This document shows, one piece after another, positions 7,302 through 15,948 of a stretch of 19,438 nucleotides of DNA. The notes under the pieces are model-generated. The model searched no databases. It was not told the DNA's origin and worked only from the letters and a program-made list of their open reading frames with translations. How positions within the stretch are numbered: position 1 is the stretch's first letter; each line of letters begins with the position of its first letter. The DNA comes from CAIYHK01 sp964638795. GTDB taxonomy: Bacteria; Actinomycetota; Acidimicrobiia; Acidimicrobiales; Ilumatobacteraceae. The translations under genes and the position numbers were made by a program. The stretch covers positions 1 to 19,438 of the forward strand of contig CAZXAX010000038.1 in the NCBI GenBank assembly GCA_964638795.1, in the 5' to 3' direction.

Positions 7302-8516
7302 ATGAAACCTTCAAAGTTCCGCCGCGGACTCCTCGCGGCACTCTGTACTTCAGCGATGTTTGTCGCTGCATGCAGTTCAGACGATGATGAGTCATCAACG
7401 ACTACCGCGGAATCAACCGAGACCACGGAAGCTGCTGGAGACCCAATCCTCGAAGAAGCAAAGCGCATCACCGAGCTCGCTGCTGCGGGCATGGTTTATG
7501 CACCAAGCGACACCGATCAGTCAGCAGCAGACATTGTTGCGATGGATTCATGGCTTGGACCAGAGAGCACACCTGAGGCACCTGCTGACGTAAAGATTGC
7601 AATTCTTTACTGCGCACCAGGTACCGCCTGTGAAGTTGCGGCAAATCTTGCCAAGACTGCAGCAGAATCACTCGGCTGGACCGTTGAGTCCATTGCCGGT
7701 GCAGGTACTCCTGAGAGCTTCGCTACTGCATTCGACACCGCACTTGCGGGTGATCCTGATGTGATCATGACACTCGCCATTCCGGACCTAGCAGTTGGTG
7801 CATCTTTGGCCAAGGCTCGTGAAGCTGGCGTGGTCACCATTTCGGTTGCAGACGCAGAAAATGCTGCTGACCCGAACAACGCATACGACGTATACGTGTC
7901 GTACCGCATGCCACTCATGCATCAGATCAACGCTTACGCAATCATCGCGGACTCCGAGGCTCAGGCCAAGGTTCTTCTCGTGAATGACTCTGCGTTCCCG
8001 AACCTCGTGCTTTCAAACACCGAGTTCAAGCGCGTGATGGATCTGTGCGAAGCATGCGAAGTGACCGAAGTTGATTGGCAGATCACCGATGCCCTTGACC
8101 CCGTCAAGGCGCAGACCGCGATCTCCAACTTCCTGCAGTCGAACCCAGATGTGGGCTACGTAGTAGTTCCATATTCGATCAACCTCAGCGCAGTTGTTGA
8201 AGGTGTTCGTGCCGCAGGCAAGGAAGACTCGGTCACTGTGATCACCAAGGACGGCGACGACGTTGGCCTTGCAGAAATCCTCAAGGGTGGAAGCAAGTTC
8301 AACGCAGGTGTTTCACTTGAGTGGATCTCGTATGCAGCACTTGATGAGGCCGTTCGTGCACTCACCGGCAACGAGCCAACCCCAACAGCAAATCTTGGTG
8401 TTGGAGTTCACTTGTTCACCGCTGAGAACACACCAGCAGACGGCAAGGCTGAGCCCGCTTACCTGAGTGCATTCGACTGGAAGTCTGAATACCTCTCGCT
8501 GTGGGGCCTCGGCTGA
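7302..8516 (+). CDS. ABC transporter substrate-binding lipoprotein (ribose/sugar type)
   Basis: A 404-residue extracytoplasmic binding protein. The N-terminus MKPSKFRRGLLAALCTSAMFVAAC is a lipoprotein signal with lipobox V-A-A-C (Cys24 lipidated). An acidic Ser/Thr-rich linker follows, then a type I periplasmic-binding fold: KIAILYCAPGTACEVAANLAKTAAESLGW, DPDVIMTLAIPDLAVGASLAKAREAGVVTISV, and VGYVVVPYSINLSAVVEGVRAAGKEDSVTVITKDGD. This is the Peripla_BP_4/RbsB arrangement. ATG 7302 has a strong GGGGGAG eight bases upstream. It is the first gene of the ABC operon, whose ATPase and permease are also ribose-type. Such systems import sugars but also autoinducer-2, polyols and other small hydroxylated molecules. 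Linkage to CoA-ligase and mutase genes suggests here a carboxylic acid or its precursor, which is inference. Confidence 0.9.
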   Translation: MKPSKFRRGLLAALCTSAMFVAACSSDDDESSTTTAESTETTEAAGDPILEEAKRITELAAAGMVYAPSDTDQSAADIVAMDSWLGPESTPEAPADVKIAILYCAPGTACEVAANLAKTAAESLGWTVESIAGAGTPESFATAFDTALAGDPDVIMTLAIPDLAVGASLAKAREAGVVTISVADAENAADPNNAYDVYVSYRMPLMHQINAYAIIADSEAQAKVLLVNDSAFPNLVLSNTEFKRVMDLCEACEVTEVDWQITDALDPVKAQTAISNFLQSNPDVGYVVVPYSINLSAVVEGVRAAGKEDSVTVITKDGDDVGLAEILKGGSKFNAGVSLEWISYAALDEAVRALTGNEPTPTANLGVGVHLFTAENTPADGKAEPAYLSAFDWKSEYLSLWGLG

Positions 8517-8549
8517 TCGTAAAGATCTGTCGAAGCTGATCCAGCTCAC

Positions 8550-10046
8550 ATGAGCAACACCGTTGCGACTGCACTGTCGGCACGAAACCTGCGCAAGGTT
8601 TACGGCGGGACGGTTGCACTGGCAGATGTTGATGTTGAAATCAACGTCGGCGAGATTCACGGTTTGCTCGGTGAGAACGGAGCAGGAAAATCAACTCTTG
8701 TTCGGCTGATAGCCGGACTCGAACCCGCGGATGGGGGCTCGCTGTCAATGTTTGGCAGTGAGCTCCCATCACGCTTTTCAGCAGACGACGTTGCCGCTCG
8801 CGGTGTCGTATTCATCCACCAAAACTTGGGTTTGGTGGAAGACATGTCTGTGGCTGAGAACATCGCTCTCGCTGCTGGCTACTCAAAGAGTGGTCCCTTC
8901 ATTTCCTGGCGTGGGACCCGCCAAAGGGCTTTAGAAGCACTCGAAAAAATGGGTGTTGATCTGAACCCCGATGCATTGGTTGGTGAACTCCCAATGTCAT
9001 TGCGATCTATTACCGCGATCGGTCGTGCGCTGATGCGCGACGTTCGCCTTCTCGTTTTAGACGAGCCAACAGCCACTCTCGGTGCTCACGAGGTTGAGCG
9101 TCTGTTTGGCATTCTTCGTCGTTTGCGGGATCAAGGTGTGGCGATCATTTTGATCACCCACCGATTGGATGAGATTGTCGAAATCACTGACCGTGTGACT
9201 GTGTTGCGAGACGGAAAACTTGTTGGTGTTGCGCGTTCATCAGAAATCAGTGAAGAAGAACTAGTGCGGATGATCATCGGTAGTTATCTGCCGCCTCGTG
9301 AGATCAATGTTGGCAGTGCTGGCGACCAAGCGATGTGTTTTGATGATGTGCGCGCCGGAGTTGTGGGACCGCTCAGTTTTGAGGTTCGCGCCGGTGAAGT
9401 GCTCGGCATTACTGGGCTCACAGGAGCGGGCCATACCACGGTTCCAAAAATCTTGTTTGGCTATGAACCAATTCGTACAGGGTCAGTCCAGCTCTTTGGT
9501 GAGGACTTTCGCCCGCGGAGCCCACGTGATGCGGTTGATCGCCATCTCGCGCTGGTGCCCGCAGATCGTTATGGTCAAGGCGCAGTAGTGAGCATGGACG
9601 TGCGTGAGAACCTGCACATCAACCCAGCCCAAGGCTGGATGCAACCGATTAATCGCAGCCTTGAAGTTGAAGAAACCATTGGATTGCTTAATGACTTTGA
9701 TATTCGCCCACGCAATCCTCATGCTGAGTTTTCGACCCTGAGTGGGGGCAACGCGCAGAAAGTTGTGTTAGCGCGCTGCCTGTCGAGTGGCCCAAAGGTT
9801 TTGGTATTGGAAGAACCCACTGCGGCGGTTGATATTGGTGCGCGTGCAGAAATCCATCGCCGTGTGCGACAGATTGCTGCGAGTGGCCGGGCAGTAATCG
9901 TTGTCAGTTCAGATCTTGAAGAAGTTGAGCAGGTCTGCGATCGAGCTCTCGTGATGGAGCGGGGCCAGATCAAGGGCGAACTCAAGGGGCAATTAGTTAC
10001 AGCAGCGAACCTTTTGGAAGCTGCCTACGGAGTGGACACAAAATGA
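8550..10046 (+). CDS. ABC transporter ATPase, two nucleotide-binding domains (RbsA/XylG type)
   Basis: A 498-residue tandem ATPase that energises the adjoining permease at the inner face of the membrane. Domain 1 has Walker A GENGAGKST (41-49), Q-loop IHQNLG (89-94), Walker B LLVLDEPTA (167-175) and switch His204, but a degenerate signature (MSLRSI, 149-154). Domain 2 has a degenerate Walker A, GLTGAGHTT (289-297, His for the essential Lys), but an intact signature LSGGNAQK (397-404) and VLVLEEPTA (417-425). This complementary pattern means one competent composite ATP site, as is usual for sugar-type CUT2 importers. It starts 33 bases after the binding protein with no clear Shine-Dalgarno and overlaps the permease start by four bases (ATGA). 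Confidence 0.92.
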   Translation: MSNTVATALSARNLRKVYGGTVALADVDVEINVGEIHGLLGENGAGKSTLVRLIAGLEPADGGSLSMFGSELPSRFSADDVAARGVVFIHQNLGLVEDMSVAENIALAAGYSKSGPFISWRGTRQRALEALEKMGVDLNPDALVGELPMSLRSITAIGRALMRDVRLLVLDEPTATLGAHEVERLFGILRRLRDQGVAIILITHRLDEIVEITDRVTVLRDGKLVGVARSSEISEEELVRMIIGSYLPPREINVGSAGDQAMCFDDVRAGVVGPLSFEVRAGEVLGITGLTGAGHTTVPKILFGYEPIRTGSVQLFGEDFRPRSPRDAVDRHLALVPADRYGQGAVVSMDVRENLHINPAQGWMQPINRSLEVEETIGLLNDFDIRPRNPHAEFSTLSGGNAQKVVLARCLSSGPKVLVLEEPTAAVDIGARAEIHRRVRQIAASGRAVIVVSSDLEEVEQVCDRALVMERGQIKGELKGQLVTAANLLEAAYGVDTK

Positions 10047-11095
10047 GTGAAACAACAGCAATCGAACAGCCAAAGAAAGAGCGCGAAGGGATTGCGGGAC
10101 TCTTTGGCCGTTTTGGTCTCCTCGCTTTGCTGGTGGGTCTTTGGATCTATTTCTCCTTAATGCGGCCCGACAGTTTTGCGACCCTTGACAACTTCCGGTT
10201 GATTCTCGACCAAAAAGCACTTGTGGTGATGCTCGCTTTCGCCGCGATGATGCCTTTGATAGTCGGGCGTTTCGATCTTTCTGTAGCCGCCACCCAGGCA
10301 TTCAGCAATGTTCTGGTGGTTGGTTTGATTGTCAAACAGGGTTGGTCAATGTGGGCAGCCATTGTTGGCACGATTGTGGTTGCCGCATTATTTGGATTCG
10401 TCAACGGCTTGATCGTTGTGAAATTGAAAGTGGATGCTTTCGTGGCCACACTTGGCACGGCAAGCATCATTGATGGATTGGCAAGTGCTTACACCGGTGG
10501 TAAAGCAATTCAGGACATCGAAGGAAAGATCCCAAAGACCTTTACCGACATCGCACGTGGTGAGTTTCTTGGCATTCCACACAACGTCTTGATCGTGGGT
10601 GTGATTGCAATTGTGCTCGGCATCGTGCTGAGCCTGCTTCCAATTGGTCGTCGAATGTATGCCACTGGAGGTAATGAGCGAGCATCACAACTCACGGGTA
10701 TCGCAACCAACCGATATGTGATTGGCTCGTTTGTCGCCGCTGGTGTTCTTGCTGGAATCGCCGGCGCATTGTCGGGTTCGCGTCTCGGCACCGCCACTCC
10801 TGGCTATAGCGGTACAATGCTGTTGCCCGCATTTGCCGGCGCATTCCTTGGCGCCACAACGATTCGCCCGGGACGCTTCAATGTGCTTGGCACGATCATT
10901 GCGGTGTACATGCTTGCAGTTGCAGTTTCTGGTTTGCAGCAGATGCAGGCACCGATTTGGTTGCGCGAATGCTTCAATGGCGCCGCGTTAGTGGTCGCAG
11001 TGGCAGCATCGCAATGGGCTCTTAGGCAACGCCGCAACAAGGCGAGGCAAAAGGAGATCGCAGCGCTCAATCAGGCGCAAGCCACAGCCGAGTGA
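10043..11095 (+). CDS. ABC transporter permease (RbsC type, BPD_transp_2)
   Basis: A 350-residue integral membrane protein with about 8-10 hydrophobic helices. A cytoplasmic N-terminus rich in Glu/Lys precedes the first helix (LFGRFGLLALLVGLWIYFSL). The family-typical AFAAMMPLIVGRFDLSVAA segment, in which a G-x-x-D-L-S-V motif follows a helix, is clear. So are the central GFVNGLIVVKLKVDAFVATLGT and the NERASQLTGI cytoplasmic loop thought to touch the ATPase. The tail is basic (QRRNKARQKE). It probably works as a homodimer with the two-domain ATPase. Its start overlaps the ATPase stop (ATGA), and its own stop overlaps the enoyl-CoA hydratase start (GTGA), tying transport and metabolism into one translated unit. 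Confidence 0.92.
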   Translation: MSETTAIEQPKKEREGIAGLFGRFGLLALLVGLWIYFSLMRPDSFATLDNFRLILDQKALVVMLAFAAMMPLIVGRFDLSVAATQAFSNVLVVGLIVKQGWSMWAAIVGTIVVAALFGFVNGLIVVKLKVDAFVATLGTASIIDGLASAYTGGKAIQDIEGKIPKTFTDIARGEFLGIPHNVLIVGVIAIVLGIVLSLLPIGRRMYATGGNERASQLTGIATNRYVIGSFVAAGVLAGIAGALSGSRLGTATPGYSGTMLLPAFAGAFLGATTIRPGRFNVLGTIIAVYMLAVAVSGLQQMQAPIWLRECFNGAALVVAVAASQWALRQRRNKARQKEIAALNQAQATAE

Positions 11096-11859
11096 GCAAT
11101 ACAGCATTGCTACATGAGCGCCGTGGTGCGGTATCGCTGCTCACACTGAATCGACCCGAAAGCGCCAACGCAATAAATCGCGAGCTGCTTGAAGCACTGC
11201 GCGCTGTACAGCACGATTTTGCATCGGATGAAGAGACACGTGTTGTTGTCATCACTGGTGCTGGACGCAATTTTTGTGCAGGTGTTGATCTGGCCGAAGC
11301 ACTCAGCGGCGATTCTGTTGCTGCTGGAGGACGCTTCGAGTTCGATCGGATCCCACAGCCGGTCATTGCTGCAATCAACGGCGCTGCTCAAGGGGGCGGG
11401 CTCGAACTCGCTTTGGCATGCGACTACCGAATTGCGAGCTCGATATCCACATTCGGATTGCCAGAGGTGCAGTTCGGTGAACTGCCGATGCTTGGTGGTA
11501 CAGCGCGTTTGGCGCGAGTGGTCGGCGCAAGCGTTGCCAAGCGACTGATACTGACCGGGGAGTCCATTGACGCAACCGCAGCGCTCCGAATCGGACTCGT
11601 TGATGAACTGGTGGAACCCGACCAGTTGTTGACCCACGCAATGGAACTTGCCAACCGCATCGCCTTGAATCCTGGCTACGCCGTGCGAACTGGCAAGAGG
11701 CTGATTGACCTTGCGCTGGACACCGATCTTGATACCGCACTGAGTAGAGAGCAGGCTGAGGCGACAGGTATGGCCAGCGACGCTGAGCGTGAAGTAGCAC
11801 GTGCCGAGTTGGCGCAACGCAACCCAATCTACGAAAAACTGTTTCGTAAAGATCGGTAG
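11092..11859 (+). CDS. enoyl-CoA hydratase/isomerase (crotonase family)
   Basis: A 255-residue crotonase. GRNFCAGVDLAEA (58-70) and NGAAQGGGLELALACDYRIAS (96-116) form the oxyanion-hole and CoA-binding elements. Both glutamates used by true hydratases are present: Glu105 in GGGLE and Glu125 in FGLPE (equivalents of Glu144 and Glu164 in rat enoyl-CoA hydratase). It should therefore be able to add water to a 2-enoyl-CoA rather than be an inactive relative. The C-terminal part (TGESIDATAALRIGLVDELVEP) is standard. The GTG start overlaps the permease stop by four bases, with no separate ribosome site needed. Position inside an ABC operon beside a CoA-dependent mutase cluster suggests it acts on a CoA intermediate of the same pathway. 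Exact substrate unknown. Confidence 0.9.
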   Translation: MSNTALLHERRGAVSLLTLNRPESANAINRELLEALRAVQHDFASDEETRVVVITGAGRNFCAGVDLAEALSGDSVAAGGRFEFDRIPQPVIAAINGAAQGGGLELALACDYRIASSISTFGLPEVQFGELPMLGGTARLARVVGASVAKRLILTGESIDATAALRIGLVDELVEPDQLLTHAMELANRIALNPGYAVRTGKRLIDLALDTDLDTALSREQAEATGMASDAEREVARAELAQRNPIYEKLFRKDR

Positions 11860-11878
11860 TGTCTTTGCGGGGGTAGTT

Positions 11879-12862
11879 ATGACGCGACCAACTGCAATGG
11901 ACGAGCATTTCGTTCATCAAATTCCTGAACTCCTACCTGGTGTCGTCACGCCCCACCCGCACTGGCGCGAGAGCTACTTCTTTGACATCCACGACCCATC
12001 GGGCGATGGTGACGTGGTGTTCCTCACGATGGCGCATTATCCGGCTCGTGAATACATGGACTCGTTACAGATGGGGCGGGTTGACGGTGTGCAGCTATTG
12101 AGTCAACAGATGCGCCCATACGACGGGGATCCACACACCACAGCGGTTCCTGGCGTGCGGGTTGAGGTGATCAAACCATGGGAAGAACTTCGCCTTTGGG
12201 CCGATCCAGATGTGTGCGCAATTGGAATGGACCTCACCTTTAGGGCCCGCACCCAGGCTTATGGTCTGCGCAGGGGCACAATGCACGCCAGCGACGGAGT
12301 GGTGTGGGACCAGAGCCACATCTTGCAATCGGGTGTTTACAACGGCACTTACACAGTCGGTGGTGTGACACGAAAAGTTGACGGCTGGATAGGGCAGCGT
12401 GACCATTCATGGGGCATCCGTGAACACGGTCGGTGCCCATTGTGGTTGTGGTTTCAGATCCAACTCGAAGACGGAATGCTCGGCGTGTGGCATTGGGAGC
12501 TCGCCAACGGTACTCGCATCTACACCGACGGTTGTTGGGCAGGTGCCGATGGAAGTGATCCTGTACCGATCGTCGATTTTCATCACGACGTTGATTGGAA
12601 GGGTCGTTACGGTGAGCACGGCGAAACTGCAATTGGGGTAGCAGGCCGATGTGTATTCACACTCGCCGATGGTCGATCAATCACTGTTGATGCCGATGGA
12701 ACTTTTGCCCGCCCCTACGAGCCCTTTCATCGGGGTGGGCAGAACCTCGTGCGCGTAAAAACGACCGATGGTCGTTCCGGCACCGGCGTGTACGAGATCA
12801 CCGGCGCGCGTCATCACAAGTTTTTCCCCGACACAGTTGTTGAGGGGATACTCCCATCGTGA
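11879..12862 (+). CDS. DUF7064/DUF7065-like protein, lipocalin/CrtC-like fold suspected
   Basis: A 327-residue protein without signal peptide or membrane helix, rich in Trp, His, Gly and Asp. The strongest motif is WIGQRDHSWGIREHGRC followed by LWLWFQIQLEDG and GVWHWELANGTRIYTDG. The R-D-H-S-W-G pattern is seen in DUF7064-type proteins and in lipocalin-like hydratases such as CrtC/AttH, so a barrel that binds a hydrophobic ligand is plausible. I recognise the family only loosely and claim no reaction. ATG 11879 is preceded by GCGGGGGTAG; an upstream in-frame start at 11801 lies inside the hydratase gene and is rejected. It is 19 bases after the hydratase gene and overlaps the kinase gene by four bases (GTGA). 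Such proteins often sit beside APH-like kinases in actinobacterial catabolic operons, which suggests a shared substrate. Confidence 0.6.
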   Translation: MTRPTAMDEHFVHQIPELLPGVVTPHPHWRESYFFDIHDPSGDGDVVFLTMAHYPAREYMDSLQMGRVDGVQLLSQQMRPYDGDPHTTAVPGVRVEVIKPWEELRLWADPDVCAIGMDLTFRARTQAYGLRRGTMHASDGVVWDQSHILQSGVYNGTYTVGGVTRKVDGWIGQRDHSWGIREHGRCPLWLWFQIQLEDGMLGVWHWELANGTRIYTDGCWAGADGSDPVPIVDFHHDVDWKGRYGEHGETAIGVAGRCVFTLADGRSITVDADGTFARPYEPFHRGGQNLVRVKTTDGRSGTGVYEITGARHHKFFPDTVVEGILPS

Positions 12863-13932
12863 TCGCTCCAATCGCGGATTCAATTGGTGCCATCACGCCT
12901 GCGTGGCTGACGCAGGTATTGCAGGAGGCCGGTGAACTTGTCGGTGAGCACGTCGTTGGTATTTCGTCACGCCCACTTGGAACCGGCCAGATGTGTGATT
13001 CATTTCGACTTAGTGTCACTTACTCTGCAAGTTGCAACGCGCCCGCCACTTTGGTTGCCAAACTTCCAGCGGCAGACGAGACAAGCCGTAACGCGGCAAA
13101 GTTGGTTCGCGCCTATGAAAAGGAAGTCCGTTTCTATCAACATCTGGCAGCGAAGCTTGAAGTGGCCGCACCGCGTGTATTCCACTGTGGTCTAGCCGAA
13201 GACACGATTTCTTTCGATCTGATTCTCGCCGATCTTGCTCCTGCTACGCAGGGTGATCAGCTGGTTGGTTGCACGGTTGCCGAGGCAGAAGATGCGATGG
13301 ACCAACTTGTCGCTCTGCATGCTCCGTTTTGGGACGACTCACAATTGCTGAAGTATGAATGGCTGGTTGGTGATCCTGATTCATATCGCAATTTGATGAA
13401 GGATCTTCTGCCGATGTTTTGGTCTGGATTTCAGGATCGTTATGGACCATCAATTCAGCCGCACGTGCTTGAGGCTGGGAACGTCCTGTTTCCGCAAATC
13501 GTCACCTATCTCGCCGCTGACGATTCCCCGCTAACTGTGGTGCACGGCGATTTTCGCCTCGACAACTTGCTCTTTTCTCCGGGTGATCGCCGGCGTCTGG
13601 TTGGCGTAGTTGATTGGCAGACAGTTGCACATGGTCCAGGACCGCGTGATGTTGCCTACTTCATCGGTGCCGGGCTCCACGTGGGCGACCGGCGTAGAAG
13701 TGAAGAGAGTCTTGTGCGCCGCTACTACTCAGGGTTGGTTGAAGCTGGGGTTAGCAGTTATTCCTGGGTGCAGTGCTGGGATGATTACCGCAAGGGTGCA
13801 TGGAGTGGCCTCGTGATGGCAGTAGCGGCATCAATGTTGGTAGAGCGCACGGAGCGCGGAGATGAAATGTTTCTGACGATGGCTGATCGTCACGCTCGTC
13901 ATGCGTTAGATCTCAAGTCACCGATCGACTGA
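12859..13932 (+). CDS. APH/ecdysteroid-kinase-like small-molecule phosphotransferase
   Basis: A 357-residue kinase-like protein. The N-lobe has LVAKLPAADETSRNAAKLVRAYEKEVRFYQHL, with the ATP-binding lysine in VAKLP and a conserved Glu in the following helix. The catalytic loop is VVHGDFRLDNLLF (H-G-D-x-x-x-x-N), followed by VGVVDWQTVAHGPGPRDVAYF carrying the metal-binding Asp. This is the aminoglycoside phosphotransferase/choline-kinase fold, closest in style to the EcKinase and ACAD10 kinase branch. The GTG start overlaps the preceding stop (GTGA). An antibiotic-resistance role is unlikely given the setting. In levulinate catabolism (LvaA) and human ACAD10/11, such kinases phosphorylate hydroxyacyl-CoAs so that phosphate can be eliminated, a role that would fit a mutase making hydroxyacyl-CoAs. 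The last 15 bases overlap the opposing MFS gene. Confidence 0.82.
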   Translation: MIAPIADSIGAITPAWLTQVLQEAGELVGEHVVGISSRPLGTGQMCDSFRLSVTYSASCNAPATLVAKLPAADETSRNAAKLVRAYEKEVRFYQHLAAKLEVAAPRVFHCGLAEDTISFDLILADLAPATQGDQLVGCTVAEAEDAMDQLVALHAPFWDDSQLLKYEWLVGDPDSYRNLMKDLLPMFWSGFQDRYGPSIQPHVLEAGNVLFPQIVTYLAADDSPLTVVHGDFRLDNLLFSPGDRRRLVGVVDWQTVAHGPGPRDVAYFIGAGLHVGDRRRSEESLVRRYYSGLVEAGVSSYSWVQCWDDYRKGAWSGLVMAVAASMLVERTERGDEMFLTMADRHARHALDLKSPID

Positions 13933-15105
13933 AGAATTGTTTGGTGCGCCAAGGAGCTTGGAATACCAAGCCGCCGAGAGCAAGAGCAACAACATGAAAA
14001 GCCCGATCAATCCGAAAGTCCACTCTGAGCCAAACGCGCCATAGATAGATGGCGCAACAAGAGCACTCAGAGCACCGACCAACAAAGTGGAGGCACCATT
14101 TAGACCTTGCGCTGCGACCGCTCGACCCTCTGGCGCGGCACGGTGTACAAGTGATTGCGCAGCGGGGTTTGCAAGGGCCTGCATCGAACCCTCGATGAGG
14201 GAAACTCCGATAATCAACCAGGGCTGTGCAATAAATCCATAGGCGGCAGTCACGGGAGCGATGAAAAACATCGCAAAAAGTGCCACACGCATTGCGCCGA
14301 ATTTGTCCGAAAGCCGTCCACCACGAGTCGCAAAAATCACAAACGGCAGGCTGTAGCCAGCAAATGAAATTCCAACCATTGCGTTGCTGCCACCTCGGTC
14401 CGTGATGTACCTATCCCAAAGTGCGTCGTAGATACCGATCGGGAGGTACAGGCTCACACCGACCAAGATCGCAACTTGCAGATGCCTTATCCGTAACAAT
14501 CCAAGGCTGATCTTGCGCGAAGTGTCGCTAGTGGGTAGCACGGGGAAGGTGGTTGGTACGAGTGCAATCAAAGTGATCAGTGCGAGCACTCCAAAGGTCA
14601 GAAATGTTGTCGGAATGCCAAATGGATCGAGCATTAGGCCGCCAATCAACGGCCCCACAACAAAGCCCGCCATCTCCATGCTCGCAAGACGACCCAAGCG
14701 CTCGGCTTGACCTGTTGGCGCCAAATGAGCCGCGATCGCACGGTTAGCCGGCAGAACACTGCCAAGGGAGACTCCCACTGCGCCACGACCGAGCATGAAC
14801 AACGCAATGCTTTCGCCAGACGCAAAGATCACAGATCCAGCGATTGCCATTAACAACCCGAAAGTGATCAATCGTTTTGGATTGCCACGGTCTGCGATTG
14901 GCGCAATGAACAACTGTGTGAGAAGACCGCAGAAAAATCCTGCCGAAGCAATGAACCCAAGCTTGGCGTCGGTGAATCCGTATTTGTCCTGCAAATCCGA
15001 CAACGCCGCAAAGATCACACTGTTTGCAGCAGCAGTGCCAAAACTGGTGAGTGACAGCACAAGCATGCTGCGTTGTACATCTTGGGTTTCGAATTGTGAC
15101 TGCAT
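13918..15105 (-). CDS. major facilitator superfamily transporter
   Basis: A 395-residue, roughly 12-helix MFS protein. The first helix block is LVLSLTSFGTAAANSVIFAALSDLQDKYGF. The loop between helices 2 and 3 carries a variant of the MFS motif A (APIADRGNPKRLI). LGRGAVGVSLGSVLPANRAIAAH and GRLASMEMAGFVVGPLIGGLML resemble multidrug-type exporters. A second motif-A-like loop, RGGRLSDKFGAMRV, marks the other half. ATG 15105 was chosen over TTG 15111 because AAGG lies about ten bases upstream. It begins 12 bases after the serine hydrolase gene and is the last gene of the minus-strand run; its 3' end overlaps the kinase gene by 15 bases. Probably a proton-driven efflux pump; the substrate cannot be predicted. 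Confidence 0.85.
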   Translation of the reverse strand: MQSQFETQDVQRSMLVLSLTSFGTAAANSVIFAALSDLQDKYGFTDAKLGFIASAGFFCGLLTQLFIAPIADRGNPKRLITFGLLMAIAGSVIFASGESIALFMLGRGAVGVSLGSVLPANRAIAAHLAPTGQAERLGRLASMEMAGFVVGPLIGGLMLDPFGIPTTFLTFGVLALITLIALVPTTFPVLPTSDTSRKISLGLLRIRHLQVAILVGVSLYLPIGIYDALWDRYITDRGGSNAMVGISFAGYSLPFVIFATRGGRLSDKFGAMRVALFAMFFIAPVTAAYGFIAQPWLIIGVSLIEGSMQALANPAAQSLVHRAAPEGRAVAAQGLNGASTLLVGALSALVAPSIYGAFGSEWTFGLIGLFMLLLLLSAAWYSKLLGAPNNSSVDR

Positions 15106-15117
15106 GATCAATGTGCC

Positions 15118-15936
15118 TTAGGCACGGGAGCCGATTTCATCAAGCACTGCATCGTTGAATTTCGGCCACAGAGTTTTATCCCAATTATCGAACGGCAAGT
15201 CAGACAGCATCACGCAAGCCGCATTTGCCACTGGATCAATCCAACAGAATGTGCCACTTGCACCAAAGTGCCCAAAAGTTGATGCACTATTGCGCGTGCC
15301 AGTCCAATGTGGAGATTTTGCGCCACGAATCTCTGGACCAAGCCCCCACGGGCACGGGCTGAATTTGCCGAATCCCGGCACGATTCCTTCGAGTTCGGCG
15401 AACTGCACGGTGATTGCCTCTACCAATGTGCTTTGCGAGATTATGGACGGGCGTTGCATCTCCACAGCAAGACGCACCACATCCATCACACTTGCCATCA
15501 CATCCTTGGCGGGGGAACCAACGAGTTCGGCTGAGGCTGCGCCGATTCCTTGAACGACGGCTTCATCTAGGTATTCATCAAAAGCCATGCCGGTTCGTTG
15601 TGCGACAAACTCAGCAAGCACTTCATAGCCCGCATTTGAATAGATGCGCTTCGTCGCAGGGGCAGCAATTGTCATCTCGCCTTCGAGTTGGAAACCGCCG
15701 GCATGTGCGAGAAGGTGGCGAACGGTGGCGCCGGACTCTGTGACCACGTCATCAAGGGTTACCGAACCCTCTTCTGTCGCAACGTGAACAGCCCAAGCGG
15801 TGAAGAGTTTGGAAACAGAGGCAATTGGGAAGCGCGATTCAATATCGCCGAACGTGTCAATGATTGAAGCATCGTGGAGTACCGCCACGGCGACGTTTCG
15901 GGTTGGCCAATCGCCAATCAGATCAAATGCACGCAT
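15118..15936 (-). CDS. serine hydrolase of the class C beta-lactamase family
   Basis: A 272-residue protein with all three active-site elements of the penicillin-binding/esterase fold: S-V-S-K (40-43; Ser40 nucleophile, Lys43 base), Y-S-N (99-101) and H-F-G (223-225) in place of K-T-G. HLLAHAGGF is the usual conserved segment after the first motif. There is no signal peptide, so it is probably a cytoplasmic esterase or amidase, not a secreted beta-lactamase or a cell-wall peptidase. It is shorter than typical AmpC enzymes (about 360) and lacks some connecting segments. It lies 12 bases downstream of the DAHP synthase gene and is probably cotranscribed with it. Substrate unknown; a link to aromatic biosynthesis is not implied by the sequence. 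Confidence 0.85.
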   Translation of the reverse strand: MRAFDLIGDWPTRNVAVAVLHDASIIDTFGDIESRFPIASVSKLFTAWAVHVATEEGSVTLDDVVTESGATVRHLLAHAGGFQLEGEMTIAAPATKRIYSNAGYEVLAEFVAQRTGMAFDEYLDEAVVQGIGAASAELVGSPAKDVMASVMDVVRLAVEMQRPSIISQSTLVEAITVQFAELEGIVPGFGKFSPCPWGLGPEIRGAKSPHWTGTRNSASTFGHFGASGTFCWIDPVANAACVMLSDLPFDNWDKTLWPKFNDAVLDEIGSRA

Positions 15937-15948
15937 CAGCGTTGAACG

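Noticed and set aside
13904..13909. Further copy of the operator half-site CGTTAG near the kinase gene end
   Set aside because: The other arm and the CGAACG core are absent, and it is inside coding sequence.
12859..13932. Aminoglycoside-resistance phosphotransferase
   Set aside because: The fold is shared, but the sequence style and operon setting point to a metabolic kinase.
15118..15936. Secreted beta-lactamase
   Set aside because: No signal peptide, short length and H-F-G instead of K-T-G; esterase-like hydrolase is the safer call.
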